DNA of 64,000 nucleotides. It comes from DASUPK01 sp963843085. GTDB taxonomy: Bacteria; Actinomycetota; Thermoleophilia; Solirubrobacterales; 70-9. The stretch covers positions 372,001 to 436,000 of the forward strand of contig CAWJJG010000011.1 of NCBI GenBank assembly GCA_963843085.1, in the 5' to 3' direction. The notes below the pieces were generated by a model. It did not search any database and was not told the DNA's origin. It worked only from the letters and a program-made list of their open reading frames with translations. Below, in pieces: positions 33,036 through 41,156 of the stretch (its first letter is position 1; the number at the start of each line of letters is the position of its first letter). The translations under genes were made by a program, and so were the position numbers.

Positions 33036-33625
33036 CGGCTCACCTCGACGCCGAGATGCGCCGCGAGCGCCCGCGCCGCCCGGCCACGGTGGCTGATCGC
33101 GTGCTTCTCGTCGGGAGCCAGCTCGGCCATGGTTCGGTCATCCTCCGGGCCGGTGTCGTCCGGCACGAACGCCGGGTCATAGCCGAAGCCGCCGGTCCCC
33201 CGGGGGGCCTCCGTCAGCTTTCCCTCGCAGCGTCCCTCGAAGAGCGACTCGGTCCCGTCGTCGGTGACCAGCGCGATCGCGCAGACGTAGGCGACGCGGC
33301 GATCGTCCTGCTCACCCACCTCGGTCAGGAGCTTCTCGAGGTTCTCCTCGTCGGTCGCGCCCTCGCCGGCGTAGCGGGCGGAGCGCACGCCGGGACCCCC
33401 GTCCAGGCCATAGGCCTCGATGCCCGAGTCATCGGCGATCGCGGTGCGGCCGGTGGCGGCGCGCGCCGCCCGAGCCTTGCCGAGAGCGTTCTCGGCGAAG
33501 GTATCGCCGGTCTCCGGCGGCAGCACGACCTCCTCCGGCAGCGGGTCGACCTCGATGCTCGGCAGGGCCTCGCGAAGCTCGCGCAGCTTGTGGTCGTTGC
33601 GGGTGGAGAGAACGAGCGCGGACAT
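33032..33625 (-). CDS. rdgB: XTP/dITP diphosphatase (RdgB/HAM1)
   Basis: 197-residue house-cleaning enzyme that hydrolyses deaminated purine triphosphates. LSTRNDHKLRELREAL at the N-terminus, IADDSGIEAYGLDGGPGVRSARYAG, GGFGYDPAFVP and ISHRGRA are the complete family motif set. rph is 44 bases upstream on the same strand; rph-rdgB pairing is widespread. Confidence 0.95.
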   Translation of the reverse strand: MSALVLSTRNDHKLRELREALPSIEVDPLPEEVVLPPETGDTFAENALGKARAARAATGRTAIADDSGIEAYGLDGGPGVRSARYAGEGATDEENLEKLLTEVGEQDDRRVAYVCAIALVTDDGTESLFEGRCEGKLTEAPRGTGGFGYDPAFVPDDTGPEDDRTMAELAPDEKHAISHRGRAARALAAHLGVEVSR

Positions 33626-33669
33626 CGCCGCCTCAGATCATCCGTGATGTGGATGTCTTGATGAAGAAG

Positions 33670-34404
33670 TCAGGCCGGAAGCGAGCCGAGCGCAAGTTCC
33701 TGTGCCTCGCGCAACTTGGCGATCCCGCCCTCCGCGAGCGCGAGCAGCTCGTCCAGTGAGGCGCGAGAGAGCGGAGTGCGCTCCGCCGTGGCCTGCACCT
33801 CGACCAGGCCGCCGTCGCCGGTCATCACCACGTTCGCGTCGACCTCGGCGGTCGAGTCCTCGCTGTAGTCGAGATCGCAGAGCGCGCGGCCATCGACCAT
33901 CCCGACGCTGACCGCGGCGACGGACTCGTTGAGCGGCAGCGTCTCGAGGGTGCCGGCGTCGACCAGCTTCGCCAGCGCGTCCTGAAGGGCGACGTAGCCG
34001 CCCGTGATCGCGGCGCAGCGGGTGCCGCCATCCGCCTGCAGCACGTCGCAGTCGATGTAGACCGAGCGCTCGCCGAGCGCCATGAAGTCGACGACTCCCC
34101 GCAGCGACCTGCCGATCAGCCGCTGGATCTCCACCCCGCGGCCGTCCTGCTTGCCGCGGCTGATGTCGCGGGCCTTCCGGTCGCCGGTCGACGCCGGGAG
34201 CATCGCGTACTCGCCGGTGACCCAGCCGCGACCCTTCCCCTCCATCCAGCGCGGAACGCTCTCCTGCACCGAGGCGGTGCAGATCACCCTCGTCTCGCCC
34301 TGGCTGATCAGGGCCGAGCCGGCGGCCGTGCGGACGAAGCCGAGCTCCACCGTCACCGGGCGAAGGTCGGCGGGGGCGCGGTCGTAGCTGCGACTGGCGG
34401 CCAT
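33670..34404 (-). CDS. rph: Ribonuclease PH
   Basis: 244-residue phosphorolytic 3'-5' exoribonuclease for tRNA 3' trimming. SYDRAPADLRPVTVELGF, EYAMLPASTGDRKARDISRGKQDGR (split motif, catalytic region), LQADGGTRCAAITGGYVAL and DLDYSEDSTAEVDANVVMTG are diagnostic. Full length. First gene of the rph-rdgB-CDF run. Confidence 0.95.
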   Translation of the reverse strand: MAASRSYDRAPADLRPVTVELGFVRTAAGSALISQGETRVICTASVQESVPRWMEGKGRGWVTGEYAMLPASTGDRKARDISRGKQDGRGVEIQRLIGRSLRGVVDFMALGERSVYIDCDVLQADGGTRCAAITGGYVALQDALAKLVDAGTLETLPLNESVAAVSVGMVDGRALCDLDYSEDSTAEVDANVVMTGDGGLVEVQATAERTPLSRASLDELLALAEGGIAKLREAQELALGSLPA

Positions 34405-34449
34405 CGCGCCAGTCTGCCATCAAACGACCGCCCCCAAACCGCCGACCCC

Positions 34450-34662
34450 CTACTTGAACGAAACCTGACCGACCGCCTCACGGATCTTGTCCACGATCGT
34501 CTGGGCGAGCTCCACCCCCTGCTTGCCCTGAAAGCCCTTCATCGCGGCGACCATTCCGACCATCAGCAGGGCGACCAGCAGGATCAGGCCCACGTATTCG
34601 ACCGTTCCCTGGCCGCTCCGGGTCGAGAGGCCGACCAGGCGTCGGGTGACAAGCTCTCTCAT
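34450..34662 (-). CDS. Flp/Fap-type pilin-like protein
   Basis: 70 residues: a basic leader (MRELVTRRLVGLSTRS) then GQGTVEYVGLILLVALLMVG, the Glu5-type prepilin motif with hydrophobic helix seen in Flp type IVb pilins and TadE-like pseudopilins, then a short amphipathic tail. GAGGAGG lies six bases before ATG 34662; the large frame to 35709 is the antisense of the coiled-coil gene. No Tad machinery genes occur in this window, so secretion genes must be elsewhere. Confidence 0.75.
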   Translation of the reverse strand: MRELVTRRLVGLSTRSGQGTVEYVGLILLVALLMVGMVAAMKGFQGKQGVELAQTIVDKIREAVGQVSFK

Positions 34663-34797
34663 CAACATCCTCCTCACTCGTTTCCGGAAGGCTCGCCGGA
34701 GGCATCGAACGGGACCAGACGCGCGTGTCGCCGAAGGCAAACGGCCGCGCGCCGAAATCGCGCTCCGGCCTGCACGTCGCGTAAAGTGATCGCCTCG

Positions 34798-37686
34798 ATG
34801 ACCGAGCGCCCACATGAAGGCGCCGGCCACGGTGCGGAGGATCGCGGCGCGATGAAGTGGCGTCTCGAGACGCTCCATCGCCGCACCGAGGAAGGCGTAC
34901 GAGAGCTCGGGGCCCGTGTCCTCGAGATGTACCACCGTGGCGAGGTGGACACGGACGTCGTCCGCGAGGGAGCGGCGAAGCTCGACGAGCTCGAGCGCAG
35001 CGCGGCCGAGCTCGAGACCGCGATGCGCGGTGACACGGGGCCGCGCCCGGATGAGCCGCGACCGGAGACGCCGCGCCGGCCCGCCGCCAAGCGAACCCCC
35101 GTGATGCGGCCGGTGATGGGCGCCGAGGACGCCCCGGCCCCACCCGCGCCCAGCGAGCAGGGCGACCCGCCGGCCAATGGTGAGCGCGACGAGCACATGA
35201 AGGAGGCGGTCGACGCGGCGCGTCGCCAGGCCGAGGAACGAGCCACCGCGGAGATCCTCGCCCTCGAGGAGGACCTGGAGAGGGAGCGTGAGCGGGCGGC
35301 TAGATCCCTCGAGGAGGTCCAGCGCCGGCTCGAGGAGGCGGAGGCCCGCGCCGGCAAGGACGTGACCGTCACCGACGCCAGGGCGCCCGAGGAGGGCGCC
35401 GACTGGCTTCGCGAGCAGCGCCCCGATGTTCGCCGCGAGCTCGAGGCCGAGCTCGAGCGGCGCATGCTCGTGCGCGAGAAGGAGCTGATCGCCGAGCGCG
35501 ACGAGGCGGCTGCCGCGCTCAAGGAAGCGCTTGAGCGGCTCGAGCGTGCGGAGAGCGCCGAGGGCGCGGAGGACGGCGGCGATGACGAGGCTCGAGCCGA
35601 GGCCGAGCGCCAGGCGAGCGAGGATGCCGAGCGGCGCCTGCGGGAGCGCACCGAGCAGCTCGAGGGCCAGATCCAGAAGCTCGAGGCCGAGACCGAATCC
35701 CGCATCCAAGCCGCCGTCGAGGAGGCTCGCCGCGAGGCCGCCGAACAGGCCCCGCCCGAGGAGGCCCGCGCCGAGATCGAGCGTGGGATCCGACGCGAGC
35801 TCGAGCAGGAGCTCGCCGAGCGAATCTCCGACATCCGCACCGACGCCGACGAGCGAGCGCGGGAGGAGATCGACGCCGCCCGCCGCGCCGCGGAGCTCCG
35901 CTTCGAAACCGAGCTGAAGAACCGCGAGGAGTCCGTGCGCGGCGAACGGGAGGCGGCGACCGAGGCCGCGGACGCCGCCCAGCGGCGCCTCGACGAGATC
36001 GCGCAGCAGATCGAGGCCGCCGGCGAGCGCGTCGAGGGAGCCGAGGCGAAGCTCGCGGAGGAGCAGTCGCGGCTCCAGCAGCAGACCGAGGAGCGCCTCG
36101 ACGAGGAGCTCCGGCGCATGCAGGCCGAATCGGACGCCAAGATCGCCGCGGCGCTCGCCAAGGTCGAGGCCGACACCCAGGCGCGCGTGGAGAAGGAGGC
36201 CGAGCGCCGTCTCGCCGAGCAGGAGGAGACCCTGCGGGCCGAGGCCGAGGAACGCGTCCGCGTCACCGGCGAGACCGCGCGCGAGGAGACCGAGCGCCGC
36301 CTTCGGCAGGAGCTCGATTCGCTCCGCAGCGACCTGGAGGAGGAGCGCTCCTCACGCGATCAGCTGGTGCAGAAGGCGGAGAACCGCGCCAAGCGGGCGG
36401 AGAAGAAGGTCGAGGAGGCCGAGAGCGCCAGGCTCGACAACGAGGCGGACGCCCGCAGCGCGGCGGCGGACTGGGTCCGCGGCCAGATCGGCGGGCTCCA
36501 GAAGGAGATCGACAAGCTCGAACGGCAGGGCGACGGGCGCGCCAAGCGCGCTGTCACCCAGGCCCGCCGGGAGGCCGAGGACGAGGCCGAGCGGCGCTTC
36601 GCGGAGCGCGAGCAGGAGCTGGCCCTGGAGCTCGAGGAGGCGGGACGGGCGCTGAAGTCGGCGGAGCACCAGCTCCGCGAGGCCGAGACGCGCGCCGAGG
36701 CCGCGGAGAGCAAGCTGGGCGAGGTCGCCGACGAGGAGCTGAAGAAGGCGACCGAGGAGCGCGAGAGCCGTTTCCGGGCGCTGGAGGACCGCATCAAGTC
36801 CGTGATGGACCGGGCGAGCGGCGCTCAGGCGCACGCCGCCTCGGTCGGAATCGAGCTGCCCAAGCGCGCCGAGGCGGAGGTCGAGGAGCCCGAGCCGGAC
36901 GAGGTCACCGAGCCCGAGGACACCAAGGAGCCCGAGGAGGCGAAGCCCGAGGAGCCGAAGGTGCCCGACGAGCCCGAGGCCGCCGGCGACGAGCAGCAGA
37001 CCGACGAGCAGGAGGCGGTCGAGGCCTCCGCCGAGCCGCGGGGATTCCTCGCACGGCGCCGGGCGAGGCGGGCCGAGAAGGCGGCCGCCAAGGAGGCGGC
37101 CGCTGCGGATCAGGCCCCCGCCGAAGCCAAGGAGGCCGAGGAGAAGGAGGCCGCCGAGAAGGAGGCCGCCGTGGCGGACGAGGCGGCCGAGGGCAAGGCG
37201 GCGCGCGAAAAGGAGGCCGCGGAGAAGAAGGCCAAGCGCGAGAAGGATGCGGCTGACCGCAAGGCAAAGCGTGAGCAGGAGGCGGCCGAGAAGAAGGAGT
37301 CCCGCGCCAAGGCCGCCGAGGAGCGCAAGACCAAGGCGACCGCGGCGAAGAAGCAGGCCCAGGCGAAGCGCACCACCAAGGCCTCCGCCTCGAAGACGTC
37401 CGGCGGCGCGAAGACGGCCGCGCGCTCCACCAAGCCGAAGGCAAAGGACGCCAAACCGGCGGCGACGGCGAAGACCACCGGCTCGCGCCGGGGCTCCGGC
37501 CTTCTCGACGTCAACAAGGCGACCTTCGAGCAGCTCCGGGACCTCGGCATGTCGGTCACCCAGGCGACGCGGGTGATCGCCTATCGCGAGCGCCAGGAGG
37601 GCTTCGACTCGATCGACGATCTCGAGACCGTCCCGGGGATTCCCAAGAAGCTGCTCACCGAGATCAAGCCGCAGCTCACCGCATGA
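34798..37686 (+). CDS. Giant coiled-coil protein with helix-hairpin-helix tail
   Basis: 962 residues, unrecognised as a whole. Order: an N-terminal helical module (about 19-75, LGARVLEMYHRGEVDTD); a Pro-rich linker (80-130); an uninterrupted charged coiled coil rich in Glu/Arg/Ala heptads (about 130-670); an acidic Pro/Glu segment (690-745); a Lys/Ala/Glu-rich, then Lys/Ala/Thr-rich histone-H1-like stretch (755-900); and a ComEA-like double helix-hairpin-helix (902-962, LLDVNKATFEQLRDLG, LETVPGIPKKLLTEI) that normally binds DNA. No signal peptide or membrane helix. ATG 34798 follows a TAAAGT box by ten bases. The layout suggests a DNA-tethered filament or nucleoid scaffold; that is inference. 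Confidence 0.8.
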   Translation: MTERPHEGAGHGAEDRGAMKWRLETLHRRTEEGVRELGARVLEMYHRGEVDTDVVREGAAKLDELERSAAELETAMRGDTGPRPDEPRPETPRRPAAKRTPVMRPVMGAEDAPAPPAPSEQGDPPANGERDEHMKEAVDAARRQAEERATAEILALEEDLERERERAARSLEEVQRRLEEAEARAGKDVTVTDARAPEEGADWLREQRPDVRRELEAELERRMLVREKELIAERDEAAAALKEALERLERAESAEGAEDGGDDEARAEAERQASEDAERRLRERTEQLEGQIQKLEAETESRIQAAVEEARREAAEQAPPEEARAEIERGIRRELEQELAERISDIRTDADERAREEIDAARRAAELRFETELKNREESVRGEREAATEAADAAQRRLDEIAQQIEAAGERVEGAEAKLAEEQSRLQQQTEERLDEELRRMQAESDAKIAAALAKVEADTQARVEKEAERRLAEQEETLRAEAEERVRVTGETAREETERRLRQELDSLRSDLEEERSSRDQLVQKAENRAKRAEKKVEEAESARLDNEADARSAAADWVRGQIGGLQKEIDKLERQGDGRAKRAVTQARREAEDEAERRFAEREQELALELEEAGRALKSAEHQLREAETRAEAAESKLGEVADEELKKATEERESRFRALEDRIKSVMDRASGAQAHAASVGIELPKRAEAEVEEPEPDEVTEPEDTKEPEEAKPEEPKVPDEPEAAGDEQQTDEQEAVEASAEPRGFLARRRARRAEKAAAKEAAAADQAPAEAKEAEEKEAAEKEAAVADEAAEGKAAREKEAAEKKAKREKDAADRKAKREQEAAEKKESRAKAAEERKTKATAAKKQAQAKRTTKASASKTSGGAKTAARSTKPKAKDAKPAATAKTTGSRRGSGLLDVNKATFEQLRDLGMSVTQATRVIAYRERQEGFDSIDDLETVPGIPKKLLTEIKPQLTA

Positions 37687-37707
37687 CGGACCGGGGACGT
37701 CCGTGAC

Positions 37708-37935
37708 TTGCTAGACGCGGGCCGCCGCGGACCGAACATCCCCGAGGACGGATCCTCAACCACAACCGAAGAGCTGCAGGAGCTCGAGAAGCAGCATCAG
37801 GCTCAGCTGCTCGGGCTCGGGGCGATCGCCCTCGAGATGCATCAGCGGGACGAGATCGACACCGACTTCCTGATGGGCCTCGCCGCCGAGATCGCCGAGA
37901 CCGAGAGGGAGCTCCGGCTATTCCGTGGCCGCTAG
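37708..37935 (+). CDS. Small protein sharing the coiled-coil gene's N-terminal module
   Basis: 75 residues from TTG 37708. LQELEKQHQAQLLGLGAIALEMHQRDEIDTDFLMGLAAEIAETERE aligns with residues 22-75 of the preceding giant protein (L-G-x3-LEM-x2-R-x-E-x-DTD-x6-A-x5-E). So the two adjacent genes carry one paralogous helical module, suggesting hetero-association. It is 21 bases downstream and probably co-transcribed. Its stop overlaps the convergent deacetylase-like gene by 18 bases. Confidence 0.65.
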   Translation: MLDAGRRGPNIPEDGSSTTTEELQELEKQHQAQLLGLGAIALEMHQRDEIDTDFLMGLAAEIAETERELRLFRGR

Positions 37936-38937
37936 GCCGGGCCAGTGGCGCATCAGCCGCTCCCGGTACGCGACCGCCGGCCCGACGGGCGCTTCCCGCG
38001 GCGCGCTCTCGCCCGCGACCGCGTCCAGCGTCGCGACCACGCCGCGCGCCAGCGCCCCCAGCGCGTAGCCGCCCTCGAGGCAGATGAGCAGCGGCACGCC
38101 GAGCTCCCTCGCGAGGCCTCGCATCGTGGCCGCCATGTCCGCGTAGGAGGCGTCGTCGAGCTCGCAGTTGGCGAGGGGGTCGTCATGGTGGGCGTCGTAG
38201 CCCGCCGAGATGCAGATCAGACCCGGCCGCCACTCCCGTGCGATCGGCGCGATCACATGCTGGGTGAGCGCCAGGAACTCCTCCGGCCCGCTGCCCGGCG
38301 GCACCGGGAGATTGACGGTGTAGCCCTCCCCATCGCCAGTGCCGAAGTCTGCGGCGGCGCCGGTCCCCGGGTACAGGGGGCTCTGGTGGATGCTCGAGTA
38401 GAGGACGTCGGAGGACCCGTAGAAGATCTCCTCGGTGCCGTTGCCGTGGTGCACGTCCCAGTCGAGGATGAGCACGCGCTCTGCGCCGCACTCCGCGATC
38501 GCGTGGGCAGCGGCCACGGCAACGTTGTTGAACAGGCAGAAGCCCATCGCCTTGTCGCTCTCCGCGTGGTGTCCCGGCGGCCTCAGCCCGCAGAAGGCGA
38601 AGCCGCCATCGCCACCGGCGAGCAGGCGCTCGGTCGCGTAGATCGCCCCGCCCGCCGCGTGCAGCGCGGCCTCCCACGAGCCCTCGCTCACGACGGTGTC
38701 GAGGTCGATCATCCCGCCGCCCTTGGCCGAGTAGGCCTCGATCGTGTCGACGTGGGCGGCCGTGTGAACCCGCTCCAGCTGCTCGCGGGTCGCCGCGGGA
38801 GCCTCGATCCGCTCCAGGCCGAGCCAGTCGCGCTCAGCCATCGCCTCCTCGATCGCGGTCAGCCGCCGGGCGCTCTCCGGGTGGCCGCCGGTGTCGTGGC
38901 GGAAGGAGCTGGGGTGTCGCAGATAGAGCCCCGAGAT
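37918..38937 (-). CDS. Histone-deacetylase-like amidohydrolase (AcuC family)
   Basis: Zinc hydrolase of the arginase/deacetylase fold acting on acetyl-lysine, acetylpolyamine or similar amides. LRPPGHHAESDKAMGFCLFNN, ILDWDVHHGNGTEEIFY (zinc D-x-H), SAGYDAHHDDPL and LEGGYALGALA are all present. The first canonical start, ATG 38841, would drop the conserved HPSSFRHDTGGHPESARRL; that segment is in frame upstream but has no ATG/GTG/TTG. The best candidate is ATC 38937, six bases after a TACTGT -10 box; CTG 38922 is the alternative. Length would be 339 residues. Start is uncertain, family is not. Confidence 0.88.
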   Translation of the reverse strand: MSGLYLRHPSSFRHDTGGHPESARRLTAIEEAMAERDWLGLERIEAPAATREQLERVHTAAHVDTIEAYSAKGGGMIDLDTVVSEGSWEAALHAAGGAIYATERLLAGGDGGFAFCGLRPPGHHAESDKAMGFCLFNNVAVAAAHAIAECGAERVLILDWDVHHGNGTEEIFYGSSDVLYSSIHQSPLYPGTGAAADFGTGDGEGYTVNLPVPPGSGPEEFLALTQHVIAPIAREWRPGLICISAGYDAHHDDPLANCELDDASYADMAATMRGLARELGVPLLICLEGGYALGALARGVVATLDAVAGESAPREAPVGPAVAYRERLMRHWPGLAATE

Positions 38938-38943
38938 GAGCGC

Positions 38944-38953
38944 ACAGTACGGT
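38944..38953. promoter_or_regulatory. Overlapping divergent -10 boxes (deacetylase-like gene / nadB)
   Basis: ACAGTACGGT contains TACTGT on the minus strand (38949-38944) and TACGGT on the plus strand (38948-38953), sharing two bases. Minus transcription would start about six bases on, at the ATC of the deacetylase-like gene; plus transcription would give a ~4-base leader for nadB. The two promoters cannot be occupied together. Confidence 0.4.
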
Positions 38954-38963
38954 TCGTGGCGGG

Positions 38964-40427
38964 ATGACGCCGGACGACCGATTCGACGTCGTGGTCGTCG
39001 GCGGGGGCGCCGCCGGCCTCTACTCGGCGCTGACCGCGGCCGACGCCGGCTCGCGGGTGGCGATGGTGTCGCGGAAGCCCCTCAGCGAGAGCTCGAGCTT
39101 CTGGGCGCAGGGTGGCCTGGCGGCGGCGATCGGGCCGGATGACTCCCCCGAGCAGCACGTAGAAGACACGGTCGCGGCGGGGCGGGGCGCGTGCAGGCGA
39201 TCCGCCGCCGAGCTCCTCGCGCGCGAGGCCCCGGGGATCGTCAGGGAGCTTCAGCGGCGCGGCGTCCACTTCGACCTGCTCCCGGACGAGAGCCTGTCGC
39301 TTGCGCTGGAGGGCGGCCATTCGCGCAGGCGGATCGTGCACGCCGGCGGGGCGGCGACCGGTCGCCGGATCACCGAGCGGCTCGCCGAGCTCGCGGCCCG
39401 CGACGAGCGGATCGACGTGATCGAGAAGACGTCGGCGGTCGCGCTCTGGAGCGACGGCCAGCGCTGCCACGGCGTGCTCACCGATCGCGAGCCGCTCCAC
39501 GCCAGGGCGACGATCTTCGCCACCGGGGGAGCGGCCGCCCTCTGGGCGCGGACCACCAACCCGTGGGGAGCGATCGGAGCGGGCCCCGTGATGGCTCACG
39601 CCGCGGGCGCCGAGCTCGCCGACCTCGAGCTCTGCCAGTTCCACCCGACCGCTCTGTCCGCGCCCGGAACCGATTCGGACGGGATGCTCGTCACCGAGGC
39701 CGTCCGCGGAGAGGGCGCGACGCTGCTCGGTGCCGACGGCGAGCGCTTCACGGACGAGCTCGCTCCCCGCGACGCCGTCACCCTGGCCGTCCTCGACCGG
39801 ATGAAGAGCGACGACGCCGACCACGTCCTTCTCGACATGCGGGAGCTGAGCGAGGCCCGCTTCCCGAGCGTCTTCGCGGCCCTGCGCGAAGCCGGCTTCG
39901 ATCCCGCGAAGGAGCCGATCCCGGTCTCGCCGGCCTCCCACTACGTGATGGGCGGAATCGCCACCGACCTCGAGGGGCGCTCCTCGCTTCCCGGCCTGTT
40001 CGCGGTGGGCGAGTGCGCCGACACGGGGCTGCACGGCGCGAACCGGCTCGCCTCCAACTCGCTGACGGAGTGCTTCGTGCTCGGGGCGCGAGCGGCCGCC
40101 GCTGCTTCTGCGGCGGTAGATCCGGCGGCGGGGTTTGTGGCCGCCGTTGATCGCGAAGCCGCGCCTGAGTGGAGATTCAATCCGCCCACGGTCGAGACGC
40201 GGGATGCCGTCTGGAGGCTCGCGGGGCCAGTCAGGCGCCAGGAGGAGCTTGAGCAGCTCCTCGACGACCCCTATCCCCTCGCGCGCCTGATCGCGCGCTT
40301 CGCGCTCGAGCGGCGGGAATCCCGCGGCTCACATCGCCGCCTCGAGTTCCCGGAGCTGGATCCCGAGCTCGACGGCCGCCACGTCCTCTGCCGCGGCGAT
40401 GAGCTGCGTTGGGAGACCTGGGAGTAG
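38964..40427 (+). CDS. nadB: L-aspartate oxidase
   Basis: FAD enzyme for the first step of NAD synthesis (aspartate to iminoaspartate). The dinucleotide-binding VVVGGGAAGLYSALTAADAG is at residues 8-27; SSFWAQGGLAAAIGPDDS and SPASHYVMGGIATDL are the substrate-pocket blocks; GLFAVGECADTGLHGANRLASNSL closes the FAD site. 487 residues is slightly shorter than the E. coli enzyme, with a reduced C-terminal helical domain. nadA and nadC are not in the window. Confidence 0.93.
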   Translation: MTPDDRFDVVVVGGGAAGLYSALTAADAGSRVAMVSRKPLSESSSFWAQGGLAAAIGPDDSPEQHVEDTVAAGRGACRRSAAELLAREAPGIVRELQRRGVHFDLLPDESLSLALEGGHSRRRIVHAGGAATGRRITERLAELAARDERIDVIEKTSAVALWSDGQRCHGVLTDREPLHARATIFATGGAAALWARTTNPWGAIGAGPVMAHAAGAELADLELCQFHPTALSAPGTDSDGMLVTEAVRGEGATLLGADGERFTDELAPRDAVTLAVLDRMKSDDADHVLLDMRELSEARFPSVFAALREAGFDPAKEPIPVSPASHYVMGGIATDLEGRSSLPGLFAVGECADTGLHGANRLASNSLTECFVLGARAAAAASAAVDPAAGFVAAVDREAAPEWRFNPPTVETRDAVWRLAGPVRRQEELEQLLDDPYPLARLIARFALERRESRGSHRRLEFPELDPELDGRHVLCRGDELRWETWE

Positions 40428-40462
40428 GACGCGCGTCCAGGCACGGCCAAGCGTCCTGCCTA

Positions 40463-40489
40463 CTTAATAGTGCTTAATCAATGCTTAAC
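40463..40489 (+). repeat. Helically phased CTTAA direct repeats (putative operator)
   Basis: Three CTTAA(T/C) units begin at 40463, 40473 and 40484, spaced 10 and 11 bases, i.e. one helical turn apart, within an AT-rich island in otherwise ~70% GC DNA. They are followed by ACCCAA-AAA-TTGGGT. This resembles sites bound by proteins that polymerise on direct repeats. It lies ~100 bases upstream of the 40592 gene. Confidence 0.4.
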
Positions 40490-40591
40490 CCAAAAATTGG
40501 GTATGCCGTGGTTCAATCAGCACCGCCTGGAGGGTCCGACGGCAGGAAGAGCCCGAGGACGAGGCTTCAGGGGGGATAGGAGAGATCACGG

Positions 40592-41029
40592 ATGTATCAA
40601 TTCAGTCGTTCCATCTACAGGGACCTGGCTCCTCGAATCGACACCTCCGGGGGTGTGGAGAGGACGTTCGCGGCACGACGCAAGCTGCTGGAGGCCTGCG
40701 AGGCCACCATCCAGCGTCTGGTTTCGGACCGCCGCTACTTCGCCCGCCCGGCGAAGACCCTGTTCACCGAAGTCCGCGAGTACTTCGCTCTTGCCGAGCA
40801 GGTCCGCGTATTCATGGTCATCGAGCGGCATATCGGGCTGGTCGAGGAGTTCCTCGACTCACTGCCCGCCGACGTGACGCTCGACGGCCAGGAGAGAAAC
40901 TGTCTGGCCAGCACTCGCAAGGGCACGCCGTGCCAGCGTGAGCCGCTGCCGGGGATGGATTACTGCCCCTCGCACAAGCATCTCGAAGAGACCTTCGAGA
41001 CGCGCGCGGTCGAAGCAGCCGCTGCATAA
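40592..41029 (+). CDS. Conserved protein with C-terminal Cys/His cluster
   Basis: 145 residues of unknown function. The first ~105 are helical (YQFSRSIYRDLAPRI, RRKLLEACEATIQRL, AEQVRVFMVIERHIGLVEEFLDSL). The end holds a probable zinc site: NCLASTRKGTPCQREPLPGMDYCPSHK, i.e. C-x8-C-x10-C-x2-H, a small treble-clef-like motif. AGGAGA lies before ATG 40592. An AT-rich, repeat-bearing upstream region and a terminator at 41048 make it a separately regulated single gene. Confidence 0.7.
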   Translation: MYQFSRSIYRDLAPRIDTSGGVERTFAARRKLLEACEATIQRLVSDRRYFARPAKTLFTEVREYFALAEQVRVFMVIERHIGLVEEFLDSLPADVTLDGQERNCLASTRKGTPCQREPLPGMDYCPSHKHLEETFETRAVEAAAA

Positions 41030-41047
41030 GGGGAGTGAGACGGCGTC

Positions 41048-41072
41048 GAGGCCCCGGGATCCCCGGGGCCTC
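41048..41072 (+). terminator. Hairpin terminator after the 40592 gene
   Basis: Perfect 11-bp stem GAGGCCCCGGG/CCCGGGGCCTC with an ATC loop, 19 bases past the stop. No T-run follows, so termination may be of the GC-hairpin actinobacterial kind. Confidence 0.6.
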
Positions 41073-41156
41073 CGCTGTGCTCGATCGCACACATCCCGGG
41101 CTCTCCGAGTGGCGTAGTTCACCTACGTCCAGTTCACGCGAGCAAGGAGAGTCAGG

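Noticed and set aside
35900..37480. Repetitive DNA (tandem repeat array) in the coiled-coil gene
   Set aside because: The repetitiveness is at the amino-acid heptad level with varied codons; no exact tandem DNA repeat unit was seen.
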